Positions 16,493-24,970 of a stretch of DNA of 37,380 nucleotides are shown here, piece by piece; position 1 is the stretch's first letter; the number at the start of each line of letters is the position of its first letter. Source of the stretch: Shewanella indica (lineage in GTDB: Bacteria; Pseudomonadota; Gammaproteobacteria; Enterobacterales; Shewanellaceae); assembly GCF_002836975.1 (NCBI RefSeq), contig NZ_NIJK01000024.1:1-37380 (forward strand), in the 5' to 3' direction. Under the pieces are notes generated by a model that saw only the letters and a program-made list of their open reading frames with translations, had not been told where the DNA came from and ran no database searches. A program made the translations under genes and the position numbers.

Positions 16493-17124
16493 TGGCCGAT
16501 AGTAAAGAACTCAAACAGGTTCTCACCGGACCTATAGTCAGCAATAACCCTATTGCGCTGCAGATCCTCGGGGTGTGTAGTGCCCTGGCGGTAACCAGTA
16601 AGCTGGAAACCGCATTGGTTATGACCATAGCACTGACGGCGGTAACCGCGTTTTCCAACCTGTTTATCTCCATCATACGTAACCATATTCCTGCCAGTGT
16701 GCGGATTATCGTGCAGATGACCATTATTGCTTCGTTGGTAATCGTGGTGGATCAGGTGTTGCAGGCATACGCTTATGACATCGCCAAGCAGCTGTCGGTA
16801 TTCGTTGGTTTGATTATTACCAACTGTATCGTGATGGGTCGCGCCGAGGCCTATGCGATGAAGACCCCGCCGCTGATGAGCTTTATGGATGGTATAGGTA
16901 ATGGCCTGGGTTATGGTCTGGTACTGATGAGCGTAGGTTTTGTCCGTGAACTCTTTGGTAACGGTTCGCTGTTTGGCGTCGAGATACTTTCCAAAGTATC
17001 AGACGGTGGCTGGTATCAGCCCAACGGCCTGTTACTGCTGCCGCCAAGTGCCTTCTTCCTGATCGGTATTCTGATTTGGATAATCCGCACTTATAAGCCA
17101 GAGCAAGTAGAAGCAAAAGGGTAA
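16492..17124 (+). CDS. nqrD: Na+-NQR subunit D
   Basis: A 210-residue polytopic inner-membrane protein of the NqrD/RnfE family ([20 protein letters not shown] start, six hydrophobic segments). NqrD and NqrE form a symmetric pair that holds a membrane-embedded iron centre; Cys residues in NqrD ([13 protein letters not shown] and [13 protein letters not shown]) fit the known ligand positions. The start overlaps the nqrC stop by one base (TAATG). nqrE follows after five bases. Confidence 0.97.
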   Translation: MADSKELKQVLTGPIVSNNPIALQILGVCSALAVTSKLETALVMTIALTAVTAFSNLFISIIRNHIPASVRIIVQMTIIASLVIVVDQVLQAYAYDIAKQLSVFVGLIITNCIVMGRAEAYAMKTPPLMSFMDGIGNGLGYGLVLMSVGFVRELFGNGSLFGVEILSKVSDGGWYQPNGLLLLPPSAFFLIGILIWIIRTYKPEQVEAKG

Positions 17125-17129
17125 GCGCG

Positions 17130-17738
17130 ATGGAACATTATATCAGTTTGTTAATTCGCTCTGTTTTCATCGAAAACATGGCACTGGCCTTCTTCCTGGG
17201 GATGTGTACCTTCTTGGCAGTTTCCAAGAAAGTGAAGACGGCCATGGGGCTTGGGGTTGCGGTTATCGTGGTGCTGACCATTTCAGTACCTGTTAACCAG
17301 ATAATCTATCAAGGTATTCTGGCTCCTGGCGCACTGGCTTGGGCAGGTGTACCGGATGCCGATCTGAGCTTCCTTAAGTTCATTACCTTTATCGGTGTTA
17401 TCGCAGCCTTGGTTCAGATCCTGGAAATGGCTCTGGATAAGTACTTCCCGCCACTCTACAACGCCTTGGGGATCTTCCTGCCGCTGATCACAGTAAACTG
17501 TGCGATTTTCGGTGCGGTATCTTTCATGGTTGAACGTGACTACAACCTGGGTGAGAGCCTGGTGTTCGGTTTCGGTTCCGGTTTTGGCTGGGCATTAGCT
17601 ATCGTCCTGTTGGCCGGTATCCGTGAGAAGCTGAAGTATGCTGATGTGCCTAATGGTCTGCGTGGTCTGGGTATTACCTTTATCACTGCAGGTCTGATGG
17701 CCTTAGGTTTCATGTCGTTCTCTGGTGTGTCCCTTTAA
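17130..17738 (+). CDS. nqrE: Na+-NQR subunit E
   Basis: A 202-residue polytopic membrane protein and partner of NqrD (NqrE/RnfA family), starting [19 protein letters not shown]. The Cys residues in [12 protein letters not shown] and [11 protein letters not shown] are equivalent to those of NqrD and would complete the Fe site in the membrane. AAGGG lies about nine bases upstream of the ATG. The gap to nqrF is 45 bases. Confidence 0.97.
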   Translation: MEHYISLLIRSVFIENMALAFFLGMCTFLAVSKKVKTAMGLGVAVIVVLTISVPVNQIIYQGILAPGALAWAGVPDADLSFLKFITFIGVIAALVQILEMALDKYFPPLYNALGIFLPLITVNCAIFGAVSFMVERDYNLGESLVFGFGSGFGWALAIVLLAGIREKLKYADVPNGLRGLGITFITAGLMALGFMSFSGVSL

Positions 17739-17783
17739 GGGACACCAAGCGGCTTCCGAAATTGAACCTCTAAGGATAAGTTA

Positions 17784-19040
17784 ATGGATATTCTTGGTAT
17801 TTTTAAGTCTACTCCACTCGAGGTTTACCTCGGTGTGAGTATGTTTACCGCGATAGTTCTGATCCTGGTACTGGTGATCCTGTTCGCCAAATCCAAGTTG
17901 GTCTCCAGCGGTGATATTACTATTGGCATCAACGGTGACCCAGACAAGGCGATTACCACTGCTGCCGGTGGCAAGTTGCTGGGCGTTTTGGCCAACAACG
18001 GTATTTTCGTGTCATCTGCCTGTGGTGGCGGTGGCTCTTGTGGTCAGTGTCGTGTCAACGTTAAGTCCGGTGGCGGTGATATTCTGCCAACCGAACTGGA
18101 TCACATCAGCAAGGGTGATGCCCGTAAGGGTTGCCGTCTGTCTTGTCAGGTTAACGTCAAGTCAGATATGGAAATTGAGCTGGACGAAGAGATCTTCGGC
18201 ATCAAGAAGTGGGAATGTACTGTTATCTCCAACGATAACAAGGCAACCTTCATTAAAGAGCTCAAGCTGCAGATCCCTGATGGCGAGTCTGTACCTTTCC
18301 GTGCAGGTGGTTATATTCAGATTGAAGCCCCTGCTCACCATGTGAAGTATAAAGACTTCGATATTCCAGCTGAGTATCGTGGTGACTGGGAGCACTTTGG
18401 TTTCTTCAACCTGGAATCCAAGGTTGATGAAGAAACTATTCGTGCATACTCTATGGCCAACTATCCGGAAGAGTTCGGTATTATCATGCTGAACGTGCGG
18501 ATTGCCACGCCTCCACCACGGAATTTGAGTCTGCCTTGTGGTAAGATGTCGTCTTACATCTGGAGTCTCAAGCCAGGTGATAAAGTCACTATCTCCGGCC
18601 CATTCGGTGAGTTCTTTGCCAAAGATACCGATGCTGAAATGGTCTTTATCGGCGGTGGTGCAGGTATGGCGCCTATGCGTTCTCATATCTTCGACCAGCT
18701 CAAGCGTCTTAAGTCCAAACGTAAGATGAGTTTCTGGTACGGTGCTCGCTCCAAGCGCGAAATGTTCTATGTTGAAGATTTCGATGGCCTGGCGGCAGAG
18801 AATGATAACTTTGTCTGGCACGTGGCCCTGTCCGATCCTCAGCCTGAGGACAATTGGGATGGCTACACTGGCTTCATTCACAACGTGCTCTATGAGAACT
18901 ACCTCAAGTCGCACGAAGCCCCTGAAGATTGCGAGTTCTACATGTGTGGACCTCCAATGATGAACGCAGCGGTAATTGCTATGCTGAAAGATCTTGGCGT
19001 TGAAGATGAAAATATCCTCTTGGATGACTTCGGTGGCTAA
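17784..19040 (+). CDS. nqrF: Na+-NQR subunit F, NADH-oxidising FAD/[2Fe-2S] subunit
   Basis: A 418-residue electron-entry subunit with one N-terminal membrane helix (~12-36). A plant-type ferredoxin domain carries ligands Cys80, Cys86, Cys89 and Cys121 ([12 protein letters not shown] ... CRLSC). It is followed by an FAD domain (RAYSMANYP from residue 220) and an NADH-binding domain ([19 protein letters not shown]), ending DDFGG. It accepts hydride from NADH and passes electrons through the cluster to the membrane subunits. AAGGA precedes the ATG. A strong hairpin follows, before apbE. Confidence 0.97.
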   Translation: MDILGIFKSTPLEVYLGVSMFTAIVLILVLVILFAKSKLVSSGDITIGINGDPDKAITTAAGGKLLGVLANNGIFVSSACGGGGSCGQCRVNVKSGGGDILPTELDHISKGDARKGCRLSCQVNVKSDMEIELDEEIFGIKKWECTVISNDNKATFIKELKLQIPDGESVPFRAGGYIQIEAPAHHVKYKDFDIPAEYRGDWEHFGFFNLESKVDEETIRAYSMANYPEEFGIIMLNVRIATPPPRNLSLPCGKMSSYIWSLKPGDKVTISGPFGEFFAKDTDAEMVFIGGGAGMAPMRSHIFDQLKRLKSKRKMSFWYGARSKREMFYVEDFDGLAAENDNFVWHVALSDPQPEDNWDGYTGFIHNVLYENYLKSHEAPEDCEFYMCGPPMMNAAVIAMLKDLGVEDENILLDDFGG

Positions 19041-19055
19041 GCATTAGTTCATTCC

Positions 19056-19086
19056 CTGGCACTGCCTTTTGGCAGTGCCAGTTTGT
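19056..19086 (+). terminator. Hairpin between nqrF and apbE (terminator or attenuator)
   Basis: A perfect 11 bp stem ctggcactgcc / ggcagtgccag with loop tttt, followed by the short tail tttgt. The weak T-tail suggests partial termination, lowering apbE-nqrM expression relative to the pump subunits, or an mRNA-stabilising 3' end. Confidence 0.65.
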
Positions 19087-19102
19087 AAGGGAAATTCATA
19101 GT

Positions 19103-20134
19103 ATGCAGTTCAAGACCGCTAAGTTTACAACGCTGGCAAATTGGCTGGTCCTCATAGGATTGGCCTTTTTTGTTTCTGGGTGCAGTAGTCAGGATGATGT
19201 GATTGCACTCTCCGGCAGCACCATGGGCACCACCTATCACATTAAGGTGGTCAACAGTGAGCGCTTGCCGGATGCTCAGTTGTTACAGGCTGAAATCGAT
19301 ATGGCGCTGGAGCAGGTGAACGACCAGATGTCGACCTACAGGCCCGACTCCGAGCTTTCACGTTTCAATCAGCTCAAGCCAGGCCAAAGCCAGGCCGTTT
19401 CCGCCGATACCATTACCAATATTCGTGAAGGAATTAGACTATATCAGCTCACTGACGGCGCGCTCGATATTACCCTGGGACCCTTGGTCAACCTGTGGGG
19501 GTTTGGCCCGGATAAGCGGCCTTTGGAAGTGCCTTCTGCCGAGCAGATAGCCAACGCCAAGGCAAGAATGGGCATAGATGCCATTCAGATAGAAGGGGAC
19601 CGGCTCAGCAAGACTCAGTCCAGCGTCTATGTGGACTTGTCATCCATAGCCAAAGGGTTTGGGGTCGATAAAGTGGCTCGTTTGCTGGATAAATATCAGC
19701 CCAAAGGTTATCTGGTGGAGATTGGCGGTGAGATCAGCGTCAAGGGAAGCAAAGGCGATGGCAAACCCTGGCGGGTGGCGATAGAGCAGCCGGCGGATAA
19801 TGGCCTGGCCGTGCAACAGGTGATAGAGCCGGGCACCATGGCCATGGCGACCTCGGGTGATTATCGCAACTATTATGAGGAAGACGGACAGCGCTTTACT
19901 CATATTATTGACCCCCGCAGCGGCTTTCCGGTAGAGCACAGACTGGCCTCTGTCACTGTGTTGCACCCTCAGTGTATGACGGCCGATGGTTTCGCCACTG
20001 CCATGATGGTGATGGGCACAGAAGCCTCACTGGCCCTGGCCGAAAAGGAAAAGCTGGCCATCATGCTGATTGAAAAACAGGACGAAGGGTTTAAGGTATA
20101 CTATAGCTCTGCGTTTAAAGCCTTCGTCGATTAG
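19103..20134 (+). CDS. apbE: FAD:protein FMN transferase ApbE
   Basis: A 343-residue lipoprotein with lipobox VSGC (Cys27), so it acts in the periplasm. It transfers FMN from FAD to Thr in SGAT motifs, here matching NqrB Thr229 and NqrC Thr230. Family motifs are visible: GSTMGTTYH near the N-terminus, SIAKGFGVDKVA, VEIGGEISVKG, MAMATSGDYRNYYE...HIIDPRSGFP and the metal-binding TADGFATAMMVMG. It lies just downstream of nqrF, the standard place for dedicated maturation of the pump. AAGGGA precedes the ATG. Confidence 0.96.
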   Translation: MQFKTAKFTTLANWLVLIGLAFFVSGCSSQDDVIALSGSTMGTTYHIKVVNSERLPDAQLLQAEIDMALEQVNDQMSTYRPDSELSRFNQLKPGQSQAVSADTITNIREGIRLYQLTDGALDITLGPLVNLWGFGPDKRPLEVPSAEQIANAKARMGIDAIQIEGDRLSKTQSSVYVDLSSIAKGFGVDKVARLLDKYQPKGYLVEIGGEISVKGSKGDGKPWRVAIEQPADNGLAVQQVIEPGTMAMATSGDYRNYYEEDGQRFTHIIDPRSGFPVEHRLASVTVLHPQCMTADGFATAMMVMGTEASLALAEKEKLAIMLIEKQDEGFKVYYSSAFKAFVD

Positions 20135-20150
20135 AGTAATTGGAGCCTTT

Positions 20151-20375
20151 ATGAGTACTTTTATTGCAGCCTTTGTGATACTGCTGGCATTTTTCCTGCT
20201 GATGTCTGTGGGCTATTTAATCAAGCGCAAGGCGGTGCAGGGTAGCTGTGGTGGCCTCGGGGTCTTGGGCATAGAAAAAGCCTGTGATTGTGATGAGCCA
20301 TGTGATAAACGCAAGGCCCGTGAAGCGGCAGAAGAAGCCCGGCGCGAGCGTTTAACCAAAGATAGAATTATTTGA
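20151..20375 (+). CDS. nqrM: Na+-NQR maturation protein NqrM
   Basis: A 74-residue protein with one N-terminal membrane helix (~2-22) and a cytoplasmic Cys-rich motif: Cys33 in GSCGGLG, then Cys45, Cys47 and Cys51 in ACDCDEPC, with a charged C-terminal tail. NqrM (formerly DUF539) is needed for assembly of Na+-NQR and is thought to supply iron to the NqrD/NqrE site. The frame is open from 20070 inside apbE, but ATG 20151 gives the family N-terminus. It lies 16 bases after apbE and ends at a terminator, closing the nqrABCDEF-apbE-nqrM unit. Confidence 0.93.
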   Translation: MSTFIAAFVILLAFFLLMSVGYLIKRKAVQGSCGGLGVLGIEKACDCDEPCDKRKAREAAEEARRERLTKDRII

Positions 20376-20404
20376 AAAAGGGCCTCTTCGGAGGCCTTTT
20401 CTTC
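20375..20404 (+). terminator. Terminator after nqrM
   Basis: Stem aaaaggg(c)ctc / gaggcctttt with a stable TTCG tetraloop (one bulged G), followed by ttttcttc. Confidence 0.85.
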
Positions 20405-20479
20405 GTCCATCGTTCTCGTCAATTTCTCTTGTACTACACTCTGTGGCATGGACAAGCGCTCTGTAGAGGAGATATGCCG

Positions 20480-21466
20480 ATGAACCGGGAACCGGAAGCT
20501 ATTCTCGATTCTGTGGTACAACTGACCGAGCAGCGGCAGTTGGATTCACTGGCCGAGAGCCTGGTGTCCACAGTATCGCAAATGCTCAGTATAGATGAGG
20601 TGTGTATCCTGGATGTGGATAAGCTCACCAAGCGTAAAGGGGGCCTGGATGGCCAGCGCAATGTCAGTAGCGCCAGCTTGGCGGTGTCGGTCAAACTCTG
20701 TATCGAACAACGAAGGGAGATCTGTTTTTCCAACGGTTTGCATCAGGAGTTGGCCGTTCCTATTATCATCAATGACAAACTCACCAAGGTGCTCTTGGTC
20801 AGCGCGCCTTTATTGACTGAGCAAGACAGGGTTCTACTCAGAGGTTTCGCCAAGGTCTATGAGAACTATTTTCACATAGTGGTGGAGAGTGAAACCGACA
20901 GCCTGACCAATTTATTAAACCGCAAGGCCTTTTTGCCACAGCTTTACAGCTCGGTGGAGATTGCCTGCGACCTCCTGCAGGAGCAAGCGCAGGCAAGTCA
21001 GGATGCCGACGAGGAGCTCAAGTTGTGGATCTGCATCTTCGATATAGATTACTTCAAAAAAATCAACGATACCTTTGGTCACCTCTATGGCGATGAAGTT
21101 TTGTTGCAGGTTTCGGCGCTGATGAAACAGGTGTTCAGTGCTCAGGATCTTATGTTTCGTTTCGGCGGTGATGAGTTTGTTATCTTACCTTCACCGCGAA
21201 GCCGCAGAGCGCTTATCGAATTGTGTCAGGAGTTCACCCAGAATTTGGCTCAATTGCAGCAGGAGCGTTTAGGCGGGATCCGCATCTCTATGGGAATTGT
21301 GGGAATCGATCCCCGGGTTGATCCCGGCACTTTGCTCAATCAGGCTGACAATGCACTGTATTTTGTTAAAGGCAATGGCCGTAACCAAGTAGCGTTTTAC
21401 GGGCAACTGCTGGCGGAAGGCAAGCTAGAAGGACCACAAATTGAGGATGATATTGAGCTTTTTTAA
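20480..21466 (+). CDS. Diguanylate cyclase with N-terminal GAF-like domain
   Basis: 328 residues from ATG 20480, chosen because AGAGGAG at 20465-20471 is well spaced for it; ATG 20474 would be too close. The N-terminal ~150 residues look like a GAF sensor (LVSTVSQMLSIDEVCILDVD ... ELAVPIIINDKLTKVLLVSAP). The C-terminal domain starts SETDSLTNLLNRKAF and has the metal-binding IFDIDYFKKINDTFGH and the active-site GGDEF (229-233), so c-di-GMP synthesis is expected. The inhibitory RxxD I-site position reads SAQD, lacking the Arg, so feedback inhibition may be reduced. It is soluble, with no membrane segment. It follows the nqrM terminator and is probably separately expressed. Confidence 0.9.
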   Translation: MNREPEAILDSVVQLTEQRQLDSLAESLVSTVSQMLSIDEVCILDVDKLTKRKGGLDGQRNVSSASLAVSVKLCIEQRREICFSNGLHQELAVPIIINDKLTKVLLVSAPLLTEQDRVLLRGFAKVYENYFHIVVESETDSLTNLLNRKAFLPQLYSSVEIACDLLQEQAQASQDADEELKLWICIFDIDYFKKINDTFGHLYGDEVLLQVSALMKQVFSAQDLMFRFGGDEFVILPSPRSRRALIELCQEFTQNLAQLQQERLGGIRISMGIVGIDPRVDPGTLLNQADNALYFVKGNGRNQVAFYGQLLAEGKLEGPQIEDDIELF

Positions 21467-21500
21467 TCACTTGAGCACAAAACTTTCTTGCTAATCTTAG

Positions 21501-21519
21501 TCAAAATGATAATAGTTTC
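21501..21519 (+). promoter_or_regulatory. Candidate Fur box upstream of bfr
   Basis: The sequence tcaaaatgataatagtttc contains a perfect AATGATAAT core, about 12 of 19 positions matching the Fur consensus by eye. Position (~110 bp before bfr) and gene function (iron storage) fit. Confidence 0.35.
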
Positions 21520-21587
21520 CTTTTGTAAGTTTGTGAAATTAAAAGTTAATTTGTAATGCCTCCTACTTTAGGCTAGGCTGGAAAAAC

Positions 21588-21601
21588 TTGACTTGGATCA
21601 A
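21588..21601 (+). promoter_or_regulatory. Candidate FNR/EtrA site upstream of bfr
   Basis: TTGAC-TTGG-ATCAA differs at one position from the FNR consensus TTGAT-N4-ATCAA. It lies 28 bp before the ATG, a position that would favour repression if the promoter is close by. Confidence 0.4.
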
Positions 21602-21628
21602 GTTTAATCAAAGCTAAAGGACGAGACA

Positions 21629-22102
21629 ATGAAAGGTCATCCCAAAGTGGTTTCCCAGCTCAACAAGGTGTTGACCTGTGAGCTGACAGCCATCAATCAG
21701 TACTTCCTTCATGCCCGCATGTTCAAGAACTGGGGCCTGGAAGGACTCAACCATAAAGCCTACAAAAAATCGATTCAGGATATGAAACACGCCGACAAGC
21801 TTATTGAGCGGGTGTTGTTTCTCGAAGGTCTGCCCAACTTGCAACAGCTGGACAAGCTGCGCATAGGTGAACACAGCGAAGAGATGCTGGCCTGTGACAA
21901 ACAGATGCTGGAAGAACAACTGACAGTGCTGCGTGATGCCATTGCCTTGTGTGAGGCTGAGCGTGATTATGTCAGTCGCGATATCCTTGAGGATCTGCTG
22001 GAAGATGAAGAGGAACATCTGGATTGGCTGGAAGCTCAGTTTGAGCTGATAGGCCTGACCGGACTGGCTAACTATCTGCAATCACAGATTGAGACAGAAT
22101 AA
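21629..22102 (+). CDS. bfr: Bacterioferritin subunit 1 (heme-binding type)
   Basis: A 157-residue four-helix ferritin starting MKGHPKVVSQLN. In E. coli numbering it keeps the heme ligand Met52 (IQDMKHAD) and ferroxidase residues Glu18, His54, Glu127 and His130. Glu51 is Asp and Glu94 is Leu, so its own di-iron centre is probably impaired. It is paired with a second subunit ten bases downstream that has the opposite pattern, as in heteropolymeric bacterioferritins of Pseudomonas, Neisseria and Shewanella. It stores iron as ferric mineral in a 24-mer, with heme at the dimer interface aiding reductive release. AAGGACGA precedes the ATG. Confidence 0.95.
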   Translation: MKGHPKVVSQLNKVLTCELTAINQYFLHARMFKNWGLEGLNHKAYKKSIQDMKHADKLIERVLFLEGLPNLQQLDKLRIGEHSEEMLACDKQMLEEQLTVLRDAIALCEAERDYVSRDILEDLLEDEEEHLDWLEAQFELIGLTGLANYLQSQIETE

Positions 22103-22112
22103 GGAGACAGAT

Positions 22113-22580
22113 ATGAAAGGCCATCAGCAAGTCATAGATGTGCTCAATAAGCTGCTGATCGGGGAACTGTCGGCAATGGATCAGTATTTCGTACATGCCC
22201 ATATGTATGAAGACTGGGGGCTGAATGAGCTCTATGAGCGGATCAAGCATGAGTCGGACGATGAAAGAGAGCATGCCGCCAAGTTGATTGCGCGGATCCT
22301 GTTTCTGGAAGGTACTCCGGATGTTGCCAGTCGCGACGCCCTCACCATAGGCAAGAATGTGCAGGAGATGCTCCACAACGACTTGCAATATGAATACAAG
22401 GTTGCTGCCAACCTGAGAGAAGCCATTACCTTGTGTGAGCAACTCAAGGACTATCAGAGCCGGGAGTTATTGGAGCTATTACTGGAAGAAACCGAAGACG
22501 ACCACATGTATTGGCTGGAGAAGCAACTGGGCCTTATTGGCAAGGTTGGGCTTCAGAATTACATCCAGTCCAAGATGTAA
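22113..22580 (+). CDS. bfr: Bacterioferritin subunit 2 (ferroxidase type)
   Basis: A 155-residue ferritin starting MKGHQQVIDVLN, with AAGGAG upstream; the frame opens earlier at 22089, but this ATG gives the family N-terminus. It has a complete ferroxidase set: Glu18, Glu51, His54, Glu94, and equivalents of Glu127 and His130 in EETEDDHMYW (one-residue insertion). The heme ligand Met52 is replaced by Arg (DDEREHAAKL), so it should not bind heme symmetrically. It is translationally close to subunit 1, and the two likely assemble together. Confidence 0.95.
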   Translation: MKGHQQVIDVLNKLLIGELSAMDQYFVHAHMYEDWGLNELYERIKHESDDEREHAAKLIARILFLEGTPDVASRDALTIGKNVQEMLHNDLQYEYKVAANLREAITLCEQLKDYQSRELLELLLEETEDDHMYWLEKQLGLIGKVGLQNYIQSKM

Positions 22581-22603
22581 CGGTATCAAAGCCGCTACGA
22601 CAG

Positions 22604-22626
22604 GAGCCGCTATTGCGGCTCTTTTG
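22604..22626 (+). terminator. Terminator after the bfr pair
   Basis: Perfect stem gagccgc-tatt-gcggctc followed by ttttg. Confidence 0.8.
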
Positions 22627-22809
22627 CTATCTGGTGTTGGTTGAATGCACTTAAGTTGGTAATAAGATACTGAATCGCTTCGGTTTGGTGCAGTGGATTG
22701 TTTACATAGAAAATTATATTGTTTCTTGCCATTTAATAGTCAAACTTGTTAACAGATTCTGATACATTGCAGGTTTCCTTAAATAAAAATATAACAAATA
22801 GGACTCGCA

Positions 22810-24816
22810 ATGGAGCAGATAAGACGTTCCCTCAGTTTGCAACTTGTATTGGCTATCGCCGGTGCCCTGGCGCTGTTGTTGTCTATCGTGGCGGCTGTGA
22901 TGGTTAAGAGCAGCAGCGACGATACCCGTGCCCGTATAGATCAGGATATATCGGCGCTGATCACCCTCAAGGCCAATGAAATCGGCAACTACTTCTACGC
23001 CAAGGGGCAGATTATTCACTCTGTCTTTGCTAACCCTGCCATCAATAACTGGTTTGCCACATACCATAGCCGTGGCTCAGATCTCAGTCTCGATCCCGGC
23101 TATCAACAGCTGGTGGATTACTTTCACTTTTTCTCCGAGCAGGACAAGGAGATCAAGTCGGTGTTCTTCGGCTCGGCCAATACCTTCGAGTACTTTGATC
23201 TCAATGGTCGTTACGATGGCGATCCCGACTACTACACCAACAAACGTCCCTGGTGGCAGGAGGCGATAGACAAAAATGGTTTGTTTGTCGGCGACCCGGC
23301 TGTGGATGCCAACGACGGCTCAATCTCGGCCACAGTCAAGACAGTAGTCAAGGATGCCAATGGTCGCCTGATAGGCATAGGCGGTATGGATATTCTCATC
23401 GATACCATAGGTAAAAACCTGCTGGCGCCAATCAAATATCGGGGCGAAGGCCAGGCATTTTTGATGACGGAGCAGGGAAAGTTGGTGTACTTCCCGGGTT
23501 TTAATCAAGCGTTCCCCGCCGGCTCTGATGCGGCCGTTATTGACAATCTCAGCGGTGACAATCAGGGCTTTAGTGAACTGAAACGTGAAATGCAAACCCG
23601 GGATGCCGGTATTGCCGAAGTCACTTATCAGGGAGAATTGCAGCGAGTGAGCTATATTGCCATTCGCGGTGATTATCCCAAGGTGCGCTGGTATTTGGGG
23701 TTTATGTTGCCCAATGAAGTGTTTCAGGCTCCTGTGAAGCAAAGCCTTTGGCAAACCAGCCTGGTTTCAGTGGGGATTATTTTACTGGTGGCGTTAACCG
23801 TTTTCCTGATGATGCTGCCGTTTCGGCGTAATCTCAATAGCCTGCTGCACACCATGGAAGATATCGCCGAGGGTGAGGGCGACTTGTCACGCCGCATTGA
23901 AATCAACCGCACCGATGAACTTGGGCGTCTTGGCGCAGCATTCAATCGTTTTGCCGCCAAGGTGCAGAGTCTGTTGCTGGAAACCCGTGAGCTCAGTGGT
24001 CGGGTGGATAATGGGGTTGCCGCCGCGGCTGAGGTGTGTGACAACGCACTGGCCTCTGTCAGTGCCCAGAAACAGGAAATTGCCTCGGTGGCTACAGCTG
24101 CTACCGAAATGGCCCACACAAGCCAGGAGATGGCGACCAGCGCCCAACGAGCCGCCGAGTTTGCCGAGACGGCACTGTTGCAGTCCAGAAACGGCGCAGA
24201 TGTGGTGCAGCAGGCCAGTCAGGGAATGCACTCACTTTCCACACAGGTCAACCAGGCTGCCGGGGTTATTCGGGCGCTCAGAAGCAGCTCGGAGGAGATA
24301 GGCGAGGTGCTCAGTGTGATCCGCGCCATTGCCGAGCAAACCAATCTGCTGGCACTCAACGCCGCCATTGAAGCGGCCCGCGCCGGGGAGCAGGGAAGGG
24401 GCTTTGCGGTTGTTGCCGATGAGGTGCGCACCCTGGCATCCCGCACCCAGGACTCGACGACCAATATTCAGGACATTATCCAGACTCTGCAGCAACAGGC
24501 ACAGCAAGCCGAACAGGTGATGGAAGCCGGAGTCAGGGAGGCCAACCAGGGCCAAAGCCTGACTCTGGAAGTGGAGCGAGCATTGACAGAAATCACCGCG
24601 GCAGTGGATGCCATCCAGTTGCAAACCATGGAGATCACAGCGGCTATAGGCCAGCAGGCTGTGGTGGCCGAAGAAGTGGCCTGCAATATTGAAAATGTTC
24701 GTGGCCGCTCCGATGAATCCCTGAGCGCCAGCGAAGAATTGTCACAAAAGATGCGGGCATTTCAACAGTTGGCCACGGCTCTGGGGCGCAACATAGGTCA
24801 GTTCCGCATAGATTAA
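22810..24816 (+). CDS. Methyl-accepting chemotaxis protein with dCache sensor
   Basis: A 668-residue inner-membrane chemoreceptor. TM1 is at ~14-36, a large periplasmic double-Cache domain at ~37-310, and TM2 at ~317-340. A HAMP region follows ([27 protein letters not shown]...[13 protein letters not shown]), then a long coiled-coil signalling domain with the conserved hairpin tip [35 protein letters not shown] at about 510-544. The membrane-distal Cache lobe contains [30 protein letters not shown], a typical ligand-pocket segment for small organic ligands. No C-terminal CheR-binding pentapeptide is present. It is monocistronic. The ligand cannot be named from sequence. Confidence 0.93.
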   Translation: MEQIRRSLSLQLVLAIAGALALLLSIVAAVMVKSSSDDTRARIDQDISALITLKANEIGNYFYAKGQIIHSVFANPAINNWFATYHSRGSDLSLDPGYQQLVDYFHFFSEQDKEIKSVFFGSANTFEYFDLNGRYDGDPDYYTNKRPWWQEAIDKNGLFVGDPAVDANDGSISATVKTVVKDANGRLIGIGGMDILIDTIGKNLLAPIKYRGEGQAFLMTEQGKLVYFPGFNQAFPAGSDAAVIDNLSGDNQGFSELKREMQTRDAGIAEVTYQGELQRVSYIAIRGDYPKVRWYLGFMLPNEVFQAPVKQSLWQTSLVSVGIILLVALTVFLMMLPFRRNLNSLLHTMEDIAEGEGDLSRRIEINRTDELGRLGAAFNRFAAKVQSLLLETRELSGRVDNGVAAAAEVCDNALASVSAQKQEIASVATAATEMAHTSQEMATSAQRAAEFAETALLQSRNGADVVQQASQGMHSLSTQVNQAAGVIRALRSSSEEIGEVLSVIRAIAEQTNLLALNAAIEAARAGEQGRGFAVVADEVRTLASRTQDSTTNIQDIIQTLQQQAQQAEQVMEAGVREANQGQSLTLEVERALTEITAAVDAIQLQTMEITAAIGQQAVVAEEVACNIENVRGRSDESLSASEELSQKMRAFQQLATALGRNIGQFRID

Positions 24817-24834
24817 GACGAGCTTTAAATCCAT

Positions 24835-24862
24835 AAAGGAGAGCCCAGGCTCTCCTTTTTTG
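24835..24862 (+). terminator. Terminator after the chemoreceptor gene
   Basis: Stem aaaggagagcc / ggctctccttt followed by ttttt; the loop is short (ccag if the innermost pair opens). Confidence 0.88.
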
Positions 24863-24900
24863 CTCCCGATTGAAATACCTTTACGTTATCCTGGCTTGTT

Positions 24901-24920
24901 AACTGTGTTTATATACAGTA
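24901..24920 (+). promoter_or_regulatory. LexA (SOS) box upstream of dinB
   Basis: aaCTGtgtttatataCAGta fits CTG-N10-CAG with an AT-rich centre and matches the E. coli LexA consensus at most positions. It lies 51 bp before the TTG start of dinB, so SOS repression by LexA is expected. Confidence 0.82.
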
Positions 24921-24970
24921 CTCTGTTTGTGTCCGGCTCGACCGAGCCCTTTGAGATCCGGAAAGCAAGC

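Noticed and set aside
24860..24970. ORF extension of DinB by 37 residues
   Set aside because: It would cover the LexA box and the preceding terminator tail and shifts conserved catalytic numbering.
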